A DNA stretch of 64,000 nt from the NCBI GenBank assembly GCA_964058845.1, contig CAXKVR010000076.1, forward strand, positions 124,001 through 188,000, in the 5' to 3' direction. Both the position numbers and the translations under genes were made by a program. The first letter of the stretch is position 1. The number at the start of each line of letters is the position of its first letter. The DNA is from Carex sylvatica. Lineage: Eukaryota > Streptophyta > Magnoliopsida > Poales > Cyperaceae. Below, piece after piece: positions 49,033-59,465 of this stretch. The notes under the pieces are model-generated. The model did no database searches. It saw only the letters and a list, made by a program, of their open reading frames with translations, and was not told the origin of the DNA.

Positions 49033-50475
49033 ATGCCTCCAAAAAAATCTGGTCTGCCAAGATCAAGAGCAACTAAGAACAATAAGAGGAAGCGCACAAC
49101 GGATCAGCAGATTCAGAATGTGGAGAGTTTGGATGGTGCACCTGAATGTGATATTACACCAGCAAAGAGAAAGGGACGAGGGCCCGCAGTTATAGCAGAC
49201 TCGACAGATGTTATTGAAGATCGACCAGAGATATGGCGGGTTGGTCCGCATGAGTTCTCCTGCGATAAAGATCCAAGGAAGATCGCTGGGGTGATAACTA
49301 GGCTTGCCCTTAATTACATGCCCTCACCATTAAGAAGTTATAACGCATTTCCAATTAAGGCAAAGAACAATGCTGAGAGGGCTTTTCTGGTACCCTTTAT
49401 TAATCACATTTTTTTTATACTACACAATTCCACATATCATTTCAGTGTTTGGGAATAGCTAAATTAGTGGCCATAGATTCATCATATTCGAAAAAAAAAT
49501 TGAATGATAGAGAAATCAATGTAGAACTGCACCACTTAAATTGGTGAATTATAAACAAAAGTCTTTCTTCATTTTCTACAAACATTCACTATTTTTTTGG
49601 CAGTACTTTGCTAAGTCGAATTGTTTAAATGTTCACTTTGCTCGACTTATAATGTATTTTGCTTGTTGGATTCTATATTCTGTTATGTTTTGAAAACCGT
49701 TCTGAGAAAGCAAACCATAACAAAAAAATTGACTTGTCTCATATCATTAATTATGGCTTCCATTCATCATTATTATTATTATATACCATCATGATCATGA
49801 CCATGACCGCCATCATAGTACGGACCAATCTCTGCTATGCATTTGCATGATAGGCTTGCTGTTAAATACTAACTAATATGCTAACACTCCAACCATTTTC
49901 TTATTTTAAAGGAAAGATATAGGTACAAACATGGGGAAGATGTCGACGAATGTCGAAAAGTCTTTGATGCCATAGCTTGCAAAAGGTACTCTGAGGAGCT
50001 GTGCAAAGCAAGGCGCCATTGCATCGATAAATATAAGTGGGACATAGATCTATGGAAGGCCAATGAGCCGCATTGGTGTCTTGATCCCCCAAATTGGCAC
50101 GGTCTCTGTGACATCTTCAACACTAAGGATTGGAAAGGGTTAAGCAACAAAAACAAAAAAAACCGTCTAGCAATGAAATTTACAGTCCCCCACCACGGTG
50201 GTTCAGCGAGCACCCGTCAGCATGTGGGTAAACTGGTGAGCCTAATAACCACCGTGTTAGTAAATTAAAAATATTTACAATTTATTATAAAATCTGACCT
50301 TCAATAATTCTTGTTTATTCCTTCTCATGTGTAGGCAACGATAAAAAATGGAACTCCAACATTGGAGGAGATTTACCTACATATGCATTGTAGAGACGAA
50401 AATGGAAATTCACCTGTGCTGTCTCAATATGAGGCTGCCAATAAGGCCATGTCTGAAGCTACTGAAAATGGTGAC
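49033..50475 (+). pseudogene. CACTA accessory protein paralogue 2, 5' half (interrupted)
   Basis: Exons 49033-49389, 49912-50235 and 50335-50475 encode the first part of a second Transposase_24-like protein: MPPKKSGLPRSRATKNNKRK (basic, likely nuclear targeting), LNYMPSPLRSYNAFP near residue 97, HGEDVDECRKVFDAIA, WCLDPPNWHGLCDIFNTKDW, then EEIYLHMHCRDENGNSPV. Each block aligns with paralogue 1 at 42520-45231 but is clearly diverged. Introns are GT-AG and phase 0. The third exon is cut by gypsy element 2 after the codons for ENGD; the remainder resumes at 59466. ATG 49033 is preferred over the upstream in-frame ATG at 48976 because the intervening residues are hydrophobic and resemble no family member. 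Confidence 0.85.
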
Positions 50476-50973
50476 TGTAACGCCTCTAAATCCGGGTATA
50501 TTTTAAATTTAGAAATCCAATTTAGAAAAAAATATATATATAGTTCAGAAAATAATTTATAAAAAGGCAATCAAATAAATAGCAAAATAGTTTATATATT
50601 TACATGAAAGTTATATCTAAATTCTGCATATAATTATATTTATACATTGCTTAGCCCAATTAGTAAGCCCAAATTAGAAATATGCAATTCTAAGTTTAGC
50701 CCATATTCAATAATATAATCAACCCAACCCTCTCCTCTCTTCTCATTCCATTGCTCCCTGTGAAAACCTCCTCCCTCTTTCAATTTTTCTGTAAGTTTTT
50801 TTTTCTCTCTTTCCTCTCTCTCTTTTGGTCTTCTTGGCCGCCCCCTTCCCCTCTCCTCTTGGCTGCCGCCGGCCACAAGAACCCAGCCGAACCCCCTCCT
50901 TGTTGCCCTTCTCCTCTAGCCGTGCCTCTCTTCCTCTCTACCCTTCCCCTTCCCTTGTGCCGCCGGCCCCCAA

Positions 50974-51160
50974 ACCCTAAAACCGAAAACACATCAACCC
51001 TAGACCCGAAACCCAAACCCATTAACCCTAGACCCGAAACCCACTAACCCATTAACCCTAGACCCGAAACCCACTAACCCAAGACCCTAGGCCGAAACCC
51101 TAGCACCTAGACCCGAAAACCCTAAGGTTCAATCCAAAAACCGAAAACCCTAGACCCAAT
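50974..51160 (+). repeat. Telomere-box-like repeats in LTR of element 2
   Basis: Degenerate tandem units of about 25-35 bp containing AACCCTAGACCCGAAACCC. The AACCCTA core matches the plant telobox (AAACCCTA), and about ten CCCTA motifs occur within 190 bp. The same block is at 57886-58072 in the other LTR. It is not a telomere: the 7-bp register is not kept. Confidence 0.85.
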
Positions 51161-51739
51161 AACCCAAATTGCAAATTGAACCCTCTTCTATTTTAAAATT
51201 GGTCTAGTTTATACAAGAATCAAGGTTGTTACTCAAAGTTAATTTCTAAATTAAATTGGTGGGAAGAATCGAGGGTAGTAGTTATTTAATTAAATGTAAA
51301 TTGTGATTAGGGCTATAGGATTAAGACCTTCTTTACGAGTTTCATGCGAAATTAAGGGTGTTAAATTGAAATTAAATCCTGTAGATTAAGTAGAAATAAG
51401 AATCTAATCAAGTGTGTTAAAACTTAGGAGCAAACCGCGAGCCTCTAGGGGACGCTGAGAATACGCGAGATCCCAATACACGCTCAAGCGAAGTCACTGA
51501 GAATACAGGTGCGGGTTCCTGGTATTTTTTTTTACAAAAATATACAAAATGCATGGATTAAGGTAGGTAATCCTTTTTCCCAATCTGGTAGATAAACTGC
51601 ATGTTGAGAATGTCGAACACTCGGTTGTTTTGTGTAGAATTGCATGGATAGGAAATTTTGGATGCATTTATTTGAACTGACAGGAATTGTGAATGTGAAT
51701 GAGAAAACGGAGAGTTTAAATGCACTGTTTTAAATTGGG

Positions 51740-52050
51740 GCCGTCCCTGTGTGGCGGTTCTGCATGTATTTTTGGAAAATCGCGTCGTCCTCGTGTGGCG
51801 ATTCGTTGGACTGTCCATGTGTGGCAGTCCAGAGTGTGAAATGTGAACAGAACGGGTCGTCCTTGTGTGACGGTTCGCCGGATGGGTCCCCGAAATGGCC
51901 CATCTAGAGTTTGGTATTCGGGTCGTCCTTGTGTGACGATTCGCCGGGTTTTCATGTACGGGCATGGATTCCCAGAGTGTGGAATTTCAAAACCTTAAAT
52001 TGTGATTGAACAGGAAAGGCTGGATCGTCCGTGTGTGGGGGTCCAGATTG
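51740..52050 (+). repeat. Dispersed GTCCNTGTGTGRCGG repeats in LTR of element 2
   Basis: Six copies of a ~25-bp motif (e.g. GTCGTCCTTGTGTGACGGTT followed by CGCCGG) are spaced 20-130 bp apart. A second set is at 58652-58962. It is analogous in position to the AGTGCGG block of element 1. Confidence 0.8.
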
Positions 52051-52555
52051 TGAAAGTTTTTTTGAAAGAAAAGAAGCGAATTGGAGATTTGAAATTGTTT
52101 TAAAAGCTTGCATATCTGAATTTATAGGAAATTGGGGTTTATATTACTTTTTGGTTATTCGGGTATTAATTGCATTCTTTTGTAAAAATACCGGGCTGAA
52201 ACTAAATCCCGCACTGAGAGATAGTTCAATCTCTCACCCGTTTCCACTTTTATGTGGGTTCCAGGAAATGAAGCTGAGGACATGGAGGAAGGCCGCGAGT
52301 GAGGAAATTAGCGGAAGTGATTAAAGTGGCCACTATTTGTTTTATTTTATATTTGTATGAACAATACATTGTGTAGACATGGCGGTGACTGTTTGACTAG
52401 CCATGTTTGACATACTTTTCCGTTTTTATTTGCTTGTGGACCCCATTTACTTTAATATAGTGGCTTATTAAATGTGTTATTGATAATGTATGTGATGTGC
52501 TTAGCGCCTTGCGCATAAATGCGCGGCGGGTTGTCCGGGGGTGTGACAACTAAGT

Positions 52556-52568
52556 TGGTATCAGAGCC
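52556..52568 (+). other. Primer-binding site (tRNA-iMet) of element 2
   Basis: TGGTATCAGAGCC, complementary to the 3' end of plant initiator methionine tRNA, begins 8 bases after the 5' LTR. Confidence 0.95.
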
Positions 52569-52774
52569 AGCACATACAATATCAATAAACTTCCGCTAAG
52601 AGAGCGTTGGATCATAGACCTAGACTACGTGAGCTGAGCGTACCATTAGCAACAAATTGATATATTATTTAGTAACGGTACAAATTATTTTGAAGTATAA
52701 GGAATATATTTTTCTGAAAGAGTGAACCAAGCTAATTTTGTAGTAGTTAAACAAAATATATTTTCTTTTCTAAG

Positions 52775-55700
52775 ATGGCAAGAGGAACCCGGTCCAGCAA
52801 CGATGAGAACACTGCAAGAGATGAAGATAGAATTCCGCTCGAAAACCCCCAACTGACAGCCCTGCTGCAGGGACTGGAACGAGTGGCTAGAGTAGCCCTG
52901 GAGCATGAACAGAGACAACCCAGGGAGGCCGACACCTTCTTTGAATGCTACCGCTCGTTCAACTCACTGCGCCCGCCAACGTTCGATGGGACCGGCAATT
53001 TCGCAACTGCTGAAAACTGGATAGCGAACGTCAAGGATAAGTTTCAGATCCTACGAGCCCCAGAAGAGTACAGGGTTGAGCTAGCAACCCAGTGTCTAGA
53101 GGGTCATGCCCGTTTCTGGTGGCAGGAGGTGAAACGCGGGTTGGGAGAAACCGCGAGAGCAACAGAATGGGCCGAATTTGAGAGCCAGTTTGAAAGGCGT
53201 TACATGGATGTAATGTCACGAGAGGTACTCCGTCAACAGTTTACAAGCTTGAAACAGGGAGACAACTCAGTGACAGAGTATAACTCCAAATTTGAAAATC
53301 TGATGCGATATGCACCGGATATTGTGCGAGACGACTTCCGCCTCCGACAGCAATACCTCGGGGGACTGAACCCCCGTTTTGCTCAGATCATTGACATTCC
53401 GGGAATCAACCGACTGTCAGATTTAATGTTAAGGGCAACTACTGCGGAGTCATATGACGGCCGCATCAGTCAAGCTGGGGGATCAAGAAATGTACGACCC
53501 AAGATGGAGGAACCCATGAAATCGGCCCCAAATAGAGGTAATTTCGGGAATGCCCGGCCTAACTACCAGGCTAATCCAGCACCTCGGTGCAACTATTGTG
53601 GCCGTAACCATGCATCGGAGCAATGCAGCTTCCGTTTGGGAGTGTGTCATCGGTGTAACAAACCAGGACACTTCATCAAGGACTGCCCAGTTCCGCGAAG
53701 TTATCCGGGACAGCAAGTGGGAAATGCAGGTCCGCCTACGAGAGGACCGCTTGGCAGAGGGACTGGTAGCTACAATCCTCCCGGCAACAACCGCAGTGGG
53801 AACCAAAAGGTGGGAATGCACGCGCATGATTGTTGCAATCGTGAGACGGGAGGAAACCCGACTAATGAAGAGTACGAAGGAGAAGATGTGGCCACTGATC
53901 TTCTAACGGGTATGTTTGAACTTTCTGGAATTCCTGCTTTCGTACTTATAGACACTGGTTGTAGTCATTCAGTTATAGCAAAGGAGTGGGTAGAAAAACA
54001 CGGGGTACCAACTTGGGACTCTGGTAAACTACTAAACATAAGTACCCCCGCAGTGCAATATACCACCCTAGAATTCCGGAGCGTAGGGTTAAAACTCCAA
54101 ATAGCAGGGAGGGAATTCCCGATAAACCCCATAGTTTCTAAGACGGGTCTCTATGATCTAATGTTGGGTCTTGAATGGCTCACTCGAAACGGCGTGACGG
54201 TTGACTGCCTGAAAGGGAGGATGGTCATCAACAGACCCGGTCTCCATGACCTCTCCATTCGACTCAGGAAAAGGGGAGGCGGAACCCCGACAATATCTGC
54301 CAGTCAAGCAAGAAGACTCATCGACAGCGGCAGTTCCGCCTTTGTAGTCACCATAATGCAACACGAGACAGAAAAACCAGAGATAATGTCGGTACCCATC
54401 GTCTCGGAGTATACCGATGTATTCCCGGAGGAGCTGCCAGGGATACCCCCTGATCGGGAAATCGAATTTCATATAGACATACTCCCCGGTACCCGCCCAA
54501 TCTCTAAGGCCCCGTACCGGATGGCACCGGCGGAACTTAAGGAACTGAAAGTTCAGTTAGAGGAACTCTTAGAGCTGGGATTCGTACGGCCAAGCACATC
54601 ACCATGGGGCGCACCAGTGCTGTTCGTTAGGAAGAAAGACGGTAGTATGAGACTCTGCATCGACTATCGAGAACTAAACAAAGTCACAATCAAAAACAAA
54701 TATCCTCTCCCACGAATTGAAGACCTATTCGATCAACTCCAAGGCGCGGCCGTTTACTCCAAGATCGATCTGAGATCGGGGTACCATCAATTGAAGATTC
54801 AACCTCAAGATGTAGAGAAGTCAGCGTTCCGTACCCGTTACGGGCACTATGAATTTACTGTCATGTCATTTGGGTTAACCAATGCTCCTGCAGCATTCAT
54901 GGATTTGATGAACCGAGTATTCCATGACCTACTTGATTGCTGCGTCATCGTTTTTATAGATGACATTCTGGTTTATTCGAAGAAGGAAGAAGATCATGCC
55001 GAAGACCTACGTACGGTATTACAAAGGTTACGAGAACACCAGTTGTACGCCAAATTCTCTAAGTGCGAATTTTGGATGAAAGAAGTCAAATTTTTGGGAC
55101 ACGTAGTGACAGGGGAAGGTATCCGGGTCGACCCAGATAAAGTCAAAGCGGTGGTAGAATGGACTCAACCCAAAAGTGTAGCAGATATACGCAGTTTCCT
55201 AGGGTTAGCGGGATACTACAGGCGCTTCGTTCCCGGATACTCAAAGACAGCCCGACCTATGACTCAGCTCCTACACAAAGGAACTGTTTTCAAATGGACG
55301 GAGAGTCAAGAAGAGAGTTTTCAGAATTTGAAGAAACTACTGACCAGTGCTCCAGTATTAGCATTGCCCAAACCTGACCGAGAGTTCACAGTGTACACTG
55401 ACGCGTCAAGGAACGGCCTCGGATGTGTACTCATGCAAGACGGACAAGTAATCGCTTACGGGTCACGGCAGTTGAAGAACCATGAACAAAACTACCCCAC
55501 ACACGACCTAGAATTAGCAGCAGTGATTTTTGCACTCAAATCATGGAGACACTACCTCTACGAGGCGAAATGCCGAGTATTCACGGACCACCAAAGCCTA
55601 AAGTATGTGTTTACCCAGAAAGAATTGAACCTGAGACAAAGAAGGTGGCTAGAACTAATGAAGGATTATGACCTAGATATACAATACTTGTCCGGGAAGG

Positions 55701-57418
55701 CGAATGTGGTGGCAGATGCACTCAGTAGGAAGAGAGCGACAAATTTGGCAGAAGTCATAACCCAAGAGACAGAACTGATCAAGGAAATGCGACACATGAA
55801 TTTGGGAGTATGTGTATCTACCAGCTGGATTCAAGAGCAAAATGACATCAAGGGAACCGCGAAGAACGCGGTACTCACCCTAGCGGCTATATCGGTACAA
55901 CCAGAATTGAAGTCTCGGATACGGGACGCGGATCAGGGCGATGAGCAACACCAAAGGTACCGGGAATTGGCCCGTACCAATCCAGCGTCGACCTTCAAGG
56001 AAAACGAGGATGGGCTCCTCTATTTCAACCAGCGGGTGTGTGTTCCAGAACAGGGGGGACTGAGAGGTGAAATTCTGAAAGAAGCCCACGAATCGGGATA
56101 TACCATTCACCCAGGAGAGGTAAAGATGTATAGGGACCTTCGTGCCCAGTTTTGGTGGCCCAACCTGAAGAAAGATGTGTCAGAATTCGTTGCTAGGTGT
56201 ATCACCTGCCAACAGGTGAAAGCAGAACGGAGGAAGATAGCAGGATTGCTATATCCAAACTCCAGAGCACAAATGAAGTTCCAAGTTATTACTATGGACT
56301 TCATCACTGGGTTACCGCGTACCCAAAAGAAATATGACTCAATATGGGTCATTGTGGACACACTAACCAAGGTAGCCCACTTTATACCTCTACGGACCCC
56401 TACGTCGGGTGGGGAATTGGCAGATTTATTTCTTCAATATCAGTTCAAATATCATGGAGTCCCTGAAACCATCATATCAGATCGGGATACGCGATTCACC
56501 TCACATTTCTGGAAAAGCTTCCAGGAAGCAATGGGAACCCGACTAAATTTCAGTACCGCTCATCACCCCCAGACGGACGGCCAGTCAGAACGTACAATCC
56601 AAACCTTAGAGGACATGCTAAGGGCGTGTGCCATTAATTTCCAAGGGTCATGGGCAGATCACTTGACAATGGCCGAGTTCGCCTACAATAATAGCTACCA
56701 TGCCAGTATCGGCATGGCACCATCTGAAGCTTGGTGTGGGCATCGTTGGAAAACCCCCTTGTGGTGGGGAAACCACGGAGAACAACTGCCAACAGGGCCA
56801 GAAATGGTAAAGGATTGCGCAGACAGAACCCAACTGATCTTAAACCGACTAGGCACTGCTCGAGACAGGCAAAAGAAGTACGCGGATTTGAGGAGACGAC
56901 CACTAGAGTTCAAAACCGGAAATCATGTGTGGTTGAAGGTCTCTCCAAGGAAGGGAGTGAGACGGTTCGGTGTAGCAGGAAAACTGAGTCCTAGGTATGT
57001 GGGACCATTTGAAATTCTTCGACGAATCGGACCACTTGCCTACGAACTAGCATTACCTCCGGCTTTAGATAAAGTACATCCAGTCTTTCACGTATCTCAA
57101 CTACGGAAATATATCCGAGATCCCTCTCACATACTCGACTTCTCGAACTTGGGACTGGACGAAACATTAGAGTATGAAGAACGACCAATGAAGATACTAG
57201 ACACCAAGGAAATCAATCTCCGACGTAAGACCATTAGACAAGTATTGGTACAATGGGGACGTCACACCAACCGAGAAGCTACTTGGGAAATCGAAGAAAC
57301 AATGCGTGCAACGTACCCGGAGTTGTTTGAAGAGATGGACGCCGAGGCTGTTCAGGGGACTGAACAGTATTTCCAAGGGGGGGAGGATGTAACGCCTCTA
57401 AATCCGGGTATATTTTAA
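52775..57418 (+). CDS. Gag-Pol polyprotein of gypsy element 2
   Basis: One intact ORF of 1547 residues. Order: Gag ([14 protein letters not shown] near 70, [10 protein letters not shown] near 113); two zinc knuckles, [13 protein letters not shown] (~272) and [14 protein letters not shown] (~291); aspartic protease DTG (~393) in [10 protein letters not shown]; reverse transcriptase with [12 protein letters not shown] and FIDD (~727); RNase H YTDAS (~873); integrase HHCC finger (~1105-1140), Asp in TMDF (~1172), Asp in SDRD, Glu in [10 protein letters not shown] (~1262); and a chromodomain at ~1472-1520 ([16 protein letters not shown]). The frame is undamaged, so the element is potentially active. 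The C-terminus runs through the polypurine tract and 31 bp into the 3' LTR before its stop. The first zinc knuckle-like motif is C-x2-C-x4-H-x4-C, so both look functional. Confidence 0.95.
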   Translation: MARGTRSSNDENTARDEDRIPLENPQLTALLQGLERVARVALEHEQRQPREADTFFECYRSFNSLRPPTFDGTGNFATAENWIANVKDKFQILRAPEEYRVELATQCLEGHARFWWQEVKRGLGETARATEWAEFESQFERRYMDVMSREVLRQQFTSLKQGDNSVTEYNSKFENLMRYAPDIVRDDFRLRQQYLGGLNPRFAQIIDIPGINRLSDLMLRATTAESYDGRISQAGGSRNVRPKMEEPMKSAPNRGNFGNARPNYQANPAPRCNYCGRNHASEQCSFRLGVCHRCNKPGHFIKDCPVPRSYPGQQVGNAGPPTRGPLGRGTGSYNPPGNNRSGNQKVGMHAHDCCNRETGGNPTNEEYEGEDVATDLLTGMFELSGIPAFVLIDTGCSHSVIAKEWVEKHGVPTWDSGKLLNISTPAVQYTTLEFRSVGLKLQIAGREFPINPIVSKTGLYDLMLGLEWLTRNGVTVDCLKGRMVINRPGLHDLSIRLRKRGGGTPTISASQARRLIDSGSSAFVVTIMQHETEKPEIMSVPIVSEYTDVFPEELPGIPPDREIEFHIDILPGTRPISKAPYRMAPAELKELKVQLEELLELGFVRPSTSPWGAPVLFVRKKDGSMRLCIDYRELNKVTIKNKYPLPRIEDLFDQLQGAAVYSKIDLRSGYHQLKIQPQDVEKSAFRTRYGHYEFTVMSFGLTNAPAAFMDLMNRVFHDLLDCCVIVFIDDILVYSKKEEDHAEDLRTVLQRLREHQLYAKFSKCEFWMKEVKFLGHVVTGEGIRVDPDKVKAVVEWTQPKSVADIRSFLGLAGYYRRFVPGYSKTARPMTQLLHKGTVFKWTESQEESFQNLKKLLTSAPVLALPKPDREFTVYTDASRNGLGCVLMQDGQVIAYGSRQLKNHEQNYPTHDLELAAVIFALKSWRHYLYEAKCRVFTDHQSLKYVFTQKELNLRQRRWLELMKDYDLDIQYLSGKANVVADALSRKRATNLAEVITQETELIKEMRHMNLGVCVSTSWIQEQNDIKGTAKNAVLTLAAISVQPELKSRIRDADQGDEQHQRYRELARTNPASTFKENEDGLLYFNQRVCVPEQGGLRGEILKEAHESGYTIHPGEVKMYRDLRAQFWWPNLKKDVSEFVARCITCQQVKAERRKIAGLLYPNSRAQMKFQVITMDFITGLPRTQKKYDSIWVIVDTLTKVAHFIPLRTPTSGGELADLFLQYQFKYHGVPETIISDRDTRFTSHFWKSFQEAMGTRLNFSTAHHPQTDGQSERTIQTLEDMLRACAINFQGSWADHLTMAEFAYNNSYHASIGMAPSEAWCGHRWKTPLWWGNHGEQLPTGPEMVKDCADRTQLILNRLGTARDRQKKYADLRRRPLEFKTGNHVWLKVSPRKGVRRFGVAGKLSPRYVGPFEILRRIGPLAYELALPPALDKVHPVFHVSQLRKYIRDPSHILDFSNLGLDETLEYEERPMKILDTKEINLRRKTIRQVLVQWGRHTNREATWEIEETMRATYPELFEEMDAEAVQGTEQYFQGGEDVTPLNPGIF
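57375..57387 (+). other. Polypurine tract of element 2
   Basis: AAGGGGGGGAGGA directly precedes the 3' LTR start TGTAACG. It lies inside the gag-pol reading frame. Confidence 0.9.
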
Positions 57419-59460
57419 ATTTAGAAATCCAATTTAGAAAAAAATATATATATAGTTCAGAAAATAATTTATAAAAAGGCAATCAAATAAATAGCAAAAT
57501 AGTTTATATATTTACATGAAAGTTATATCTAAATTCTGCATATAATTATATTTATACATTGCTTAGCCCAATTAGTAAGCCCAAATTAGAAATATGCAAT
57601 TCTAAGTTTAGCCCATATTCAATAATATAATCAACCCAACCCTCTCCTCTCTTCTCATTCCATTGCTCCCTGTGAAAACCTCCTCCCTCTTTCAATTTTT
57701 CTGTAAGTTTTTTTTTCTCTCTTTCCTCTCTCTCTTTTGGTCTTCTTGGCCGCCCCCTTCCCCTCTCCTCTTGGCTGCCGCCGGCCACAAGAACCCAGCC
57801 GAACCCCCTCCTTGTTGCCCTTCTCCTCTAGCCGTGCCTCTCTTCCTCTCTACCCTTCCCCTTCCCTTGTGCCGCCGGCCCCCAAACCCTAAAACCGAAA
57901 ACACATCAACCCTAGACCCGAAACCCAAACCCATTAACCCTAGACCCGAAACCCACTAACCCATTAACCCTAGACCCGAAACCCACTAACCCAAGACCCT
58001 AGGCCGAAACCCTAGCACCTAGACCCGAAAACCCTAAGGTTCAATCCAAAAACCGAAAACCCTAGACTCAATAACCCAAATTGCAAATTGAACCCTCTTC
58101 TATTTTAAAATTGGTCTAGTTTATACAAGAATCAAGGTTGTTACTCAAAGTTAATTTCTAAATTAAATTGGTGGGAAGAATCGAGGGTAGTAGTTATTTA
58201 ATTAAATGTAAATTGTGATTAGGGCTATAGGATTAAGACCTTCTTTACGAGTTTCATGCGAAATTAAGGGTGTTAAATTGAAATTAAATCCTGTAGATTA
58301 AGTAGAAATAAGAATCTAATCAAGTGTGTTAAAACTTAGGAGCAAACCGCGAGCCTCTAGGGGACGCTGAGAATACGCGAGATCCCAATACACGCTCAAG
58401 CGAAGTCACTGAGAATACAGGTGCGGGTTCCTGGTATTTTTTTTTACAAAAATATACAAAATGCATGGATTAAGGTAGGTAATCCTTTTTCCCAATCTGG
58501 TAGATAAACTGCATGTTGAGAATGTCGAACACTCGGTTGTTTTGTGTAGAATTGCATGGATAGGAAATTTTGGATGCATTTATTTGAACTGACAGGAATT
58601 GTGAATGTGAATGAGAAAACGGAGAGTTTAAATGCACTGTTTTAAATTGGGGCCGTCCCTGTGTGGCGGTTCTGCATGTATTTTTGGAAAATCGCGTCGT
58701 CCTCGTGTGGCGATTCGTTGGACTGTCCATGTGTGGCAGTCCAGAGTGTGAAATGTGAACAGAACGGGTCGTCCTTGTGTGACGGTTCGCCGGATGGGTC
58801 CCCGAAATGGCCCATCTAGAGTTTGGTATTCGGGTCGTCCTTGTGTGACGATTCGCCGGGTTTTCATGTACGGGCATGGATTCCCAGAGTGTGGAATTTC
58901 AAAACCTTAAATTGTGATTGAACAGGAAAGGCTGGATCGTCCGTGTGTGGGGGTCCAGATTGTGAAAGTTTTTTTGAAAGAAAAGAAGCGAATTGGAGAT
59001 TTGAAATTGTTTTAAAAGCTTGCATATCTGAATTTATAGGAAATTGGGGTTTATATTACTTTTTGGTTATTCGGGTATTAATTGCATTCTTTTGTAAAAA
59101 TACCGGGCTGGAACTAAATCCCGCACTGAGAGATAGTTCAATCTCTCACCCGTTTCCACTTTTATGTGGGTTCCAGGAAATGAAGCTGAGGACATGGAGG
59201 AAGGCCGCGAGTGAGGAAATTAGCGGAAGTGATTAAAGTGGCCACTATTTGTTTTATTTTATATTTGTATGAACAATACATTGTGTAGACATGGCGGTGA
59301 CTGTTTGACTAGCCATGTTTGACATACTTTTCCGTTTTTATTTGCTTGTGGACCCCATTTACTTTAATATAGTGGCTTATTAAATGTGTTATTGATAATG
59401 TATGTGATGTGCTTAGCGCCTTGCGCATAAATGCGCGGCGGGTTGTCCGGGGGTGTGACA
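57388..59460 (+). repeat. 3' LTR of element 2
   Basis: 2073 bp, differing from the 5' LTR at two positions only (C/T at 58068, A/G at 59111). It contributes the last codons and stop of the gag-pol frame (57416-57418). It ends TGTGACA, followed by the GTGAC target duplication. Confidence 0.97.
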
Positions 59461-59465
59461 GTGAC

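Larger units (their letters stand above)
50476..52548 (+). repeat. 5' LTR of element 2
   Basis: 2073 bp, starting TGTAACGCCTCTAAATCC and ending GGGGGTGTGACA. It contains a pyrimidine-rich leader region (50740-50950), a CCCTAGACCCGAAACCC repeat block (50974-51160) and a GTGTGACGGTTCGCC-type repeat block (51740-52050). ORFs in it recur in the other LTR and are not credible genes. Confidence 0.97.
50476..59460 (+). mobile_element. Complete Ty3/gypsy chromovirus retrotransposon (element 2), very recent
   Basis: This 8985-bp element is nested inside an exon of the CACTA gene. Order: 5' LTR 50476-52548, primer site, gag-pol ORF 52775-57418, polypurine tract, 3' LTR 57388-59460. The LTRs are both 2073 bp and I found only two differences (51156/58068 and 52199/59111). 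The target-site duplication GTGAC is perfect (50471-50475 and 59461-59465). It is of the same general type as element 1 but a different family: the LTRs are unrelated apart from the TGTGACA end and gag is diverged. Confidence 0.97.

Noticed and set aside
50974..51160. Interstitial telomere
   Set aside because: CCCTA motifs are frequent but the 7-bp telomere period is absent, and the block is part of a retrotransposon LTR present twice.
50751..52324. Pro/Leu-rich and other ORFs in the LTRs of element 2
   Set aside because: Identical copies lie in both LTRs, and their composition reflects pyrimidine-rich and repeat segments. There is no sign of a protein family.
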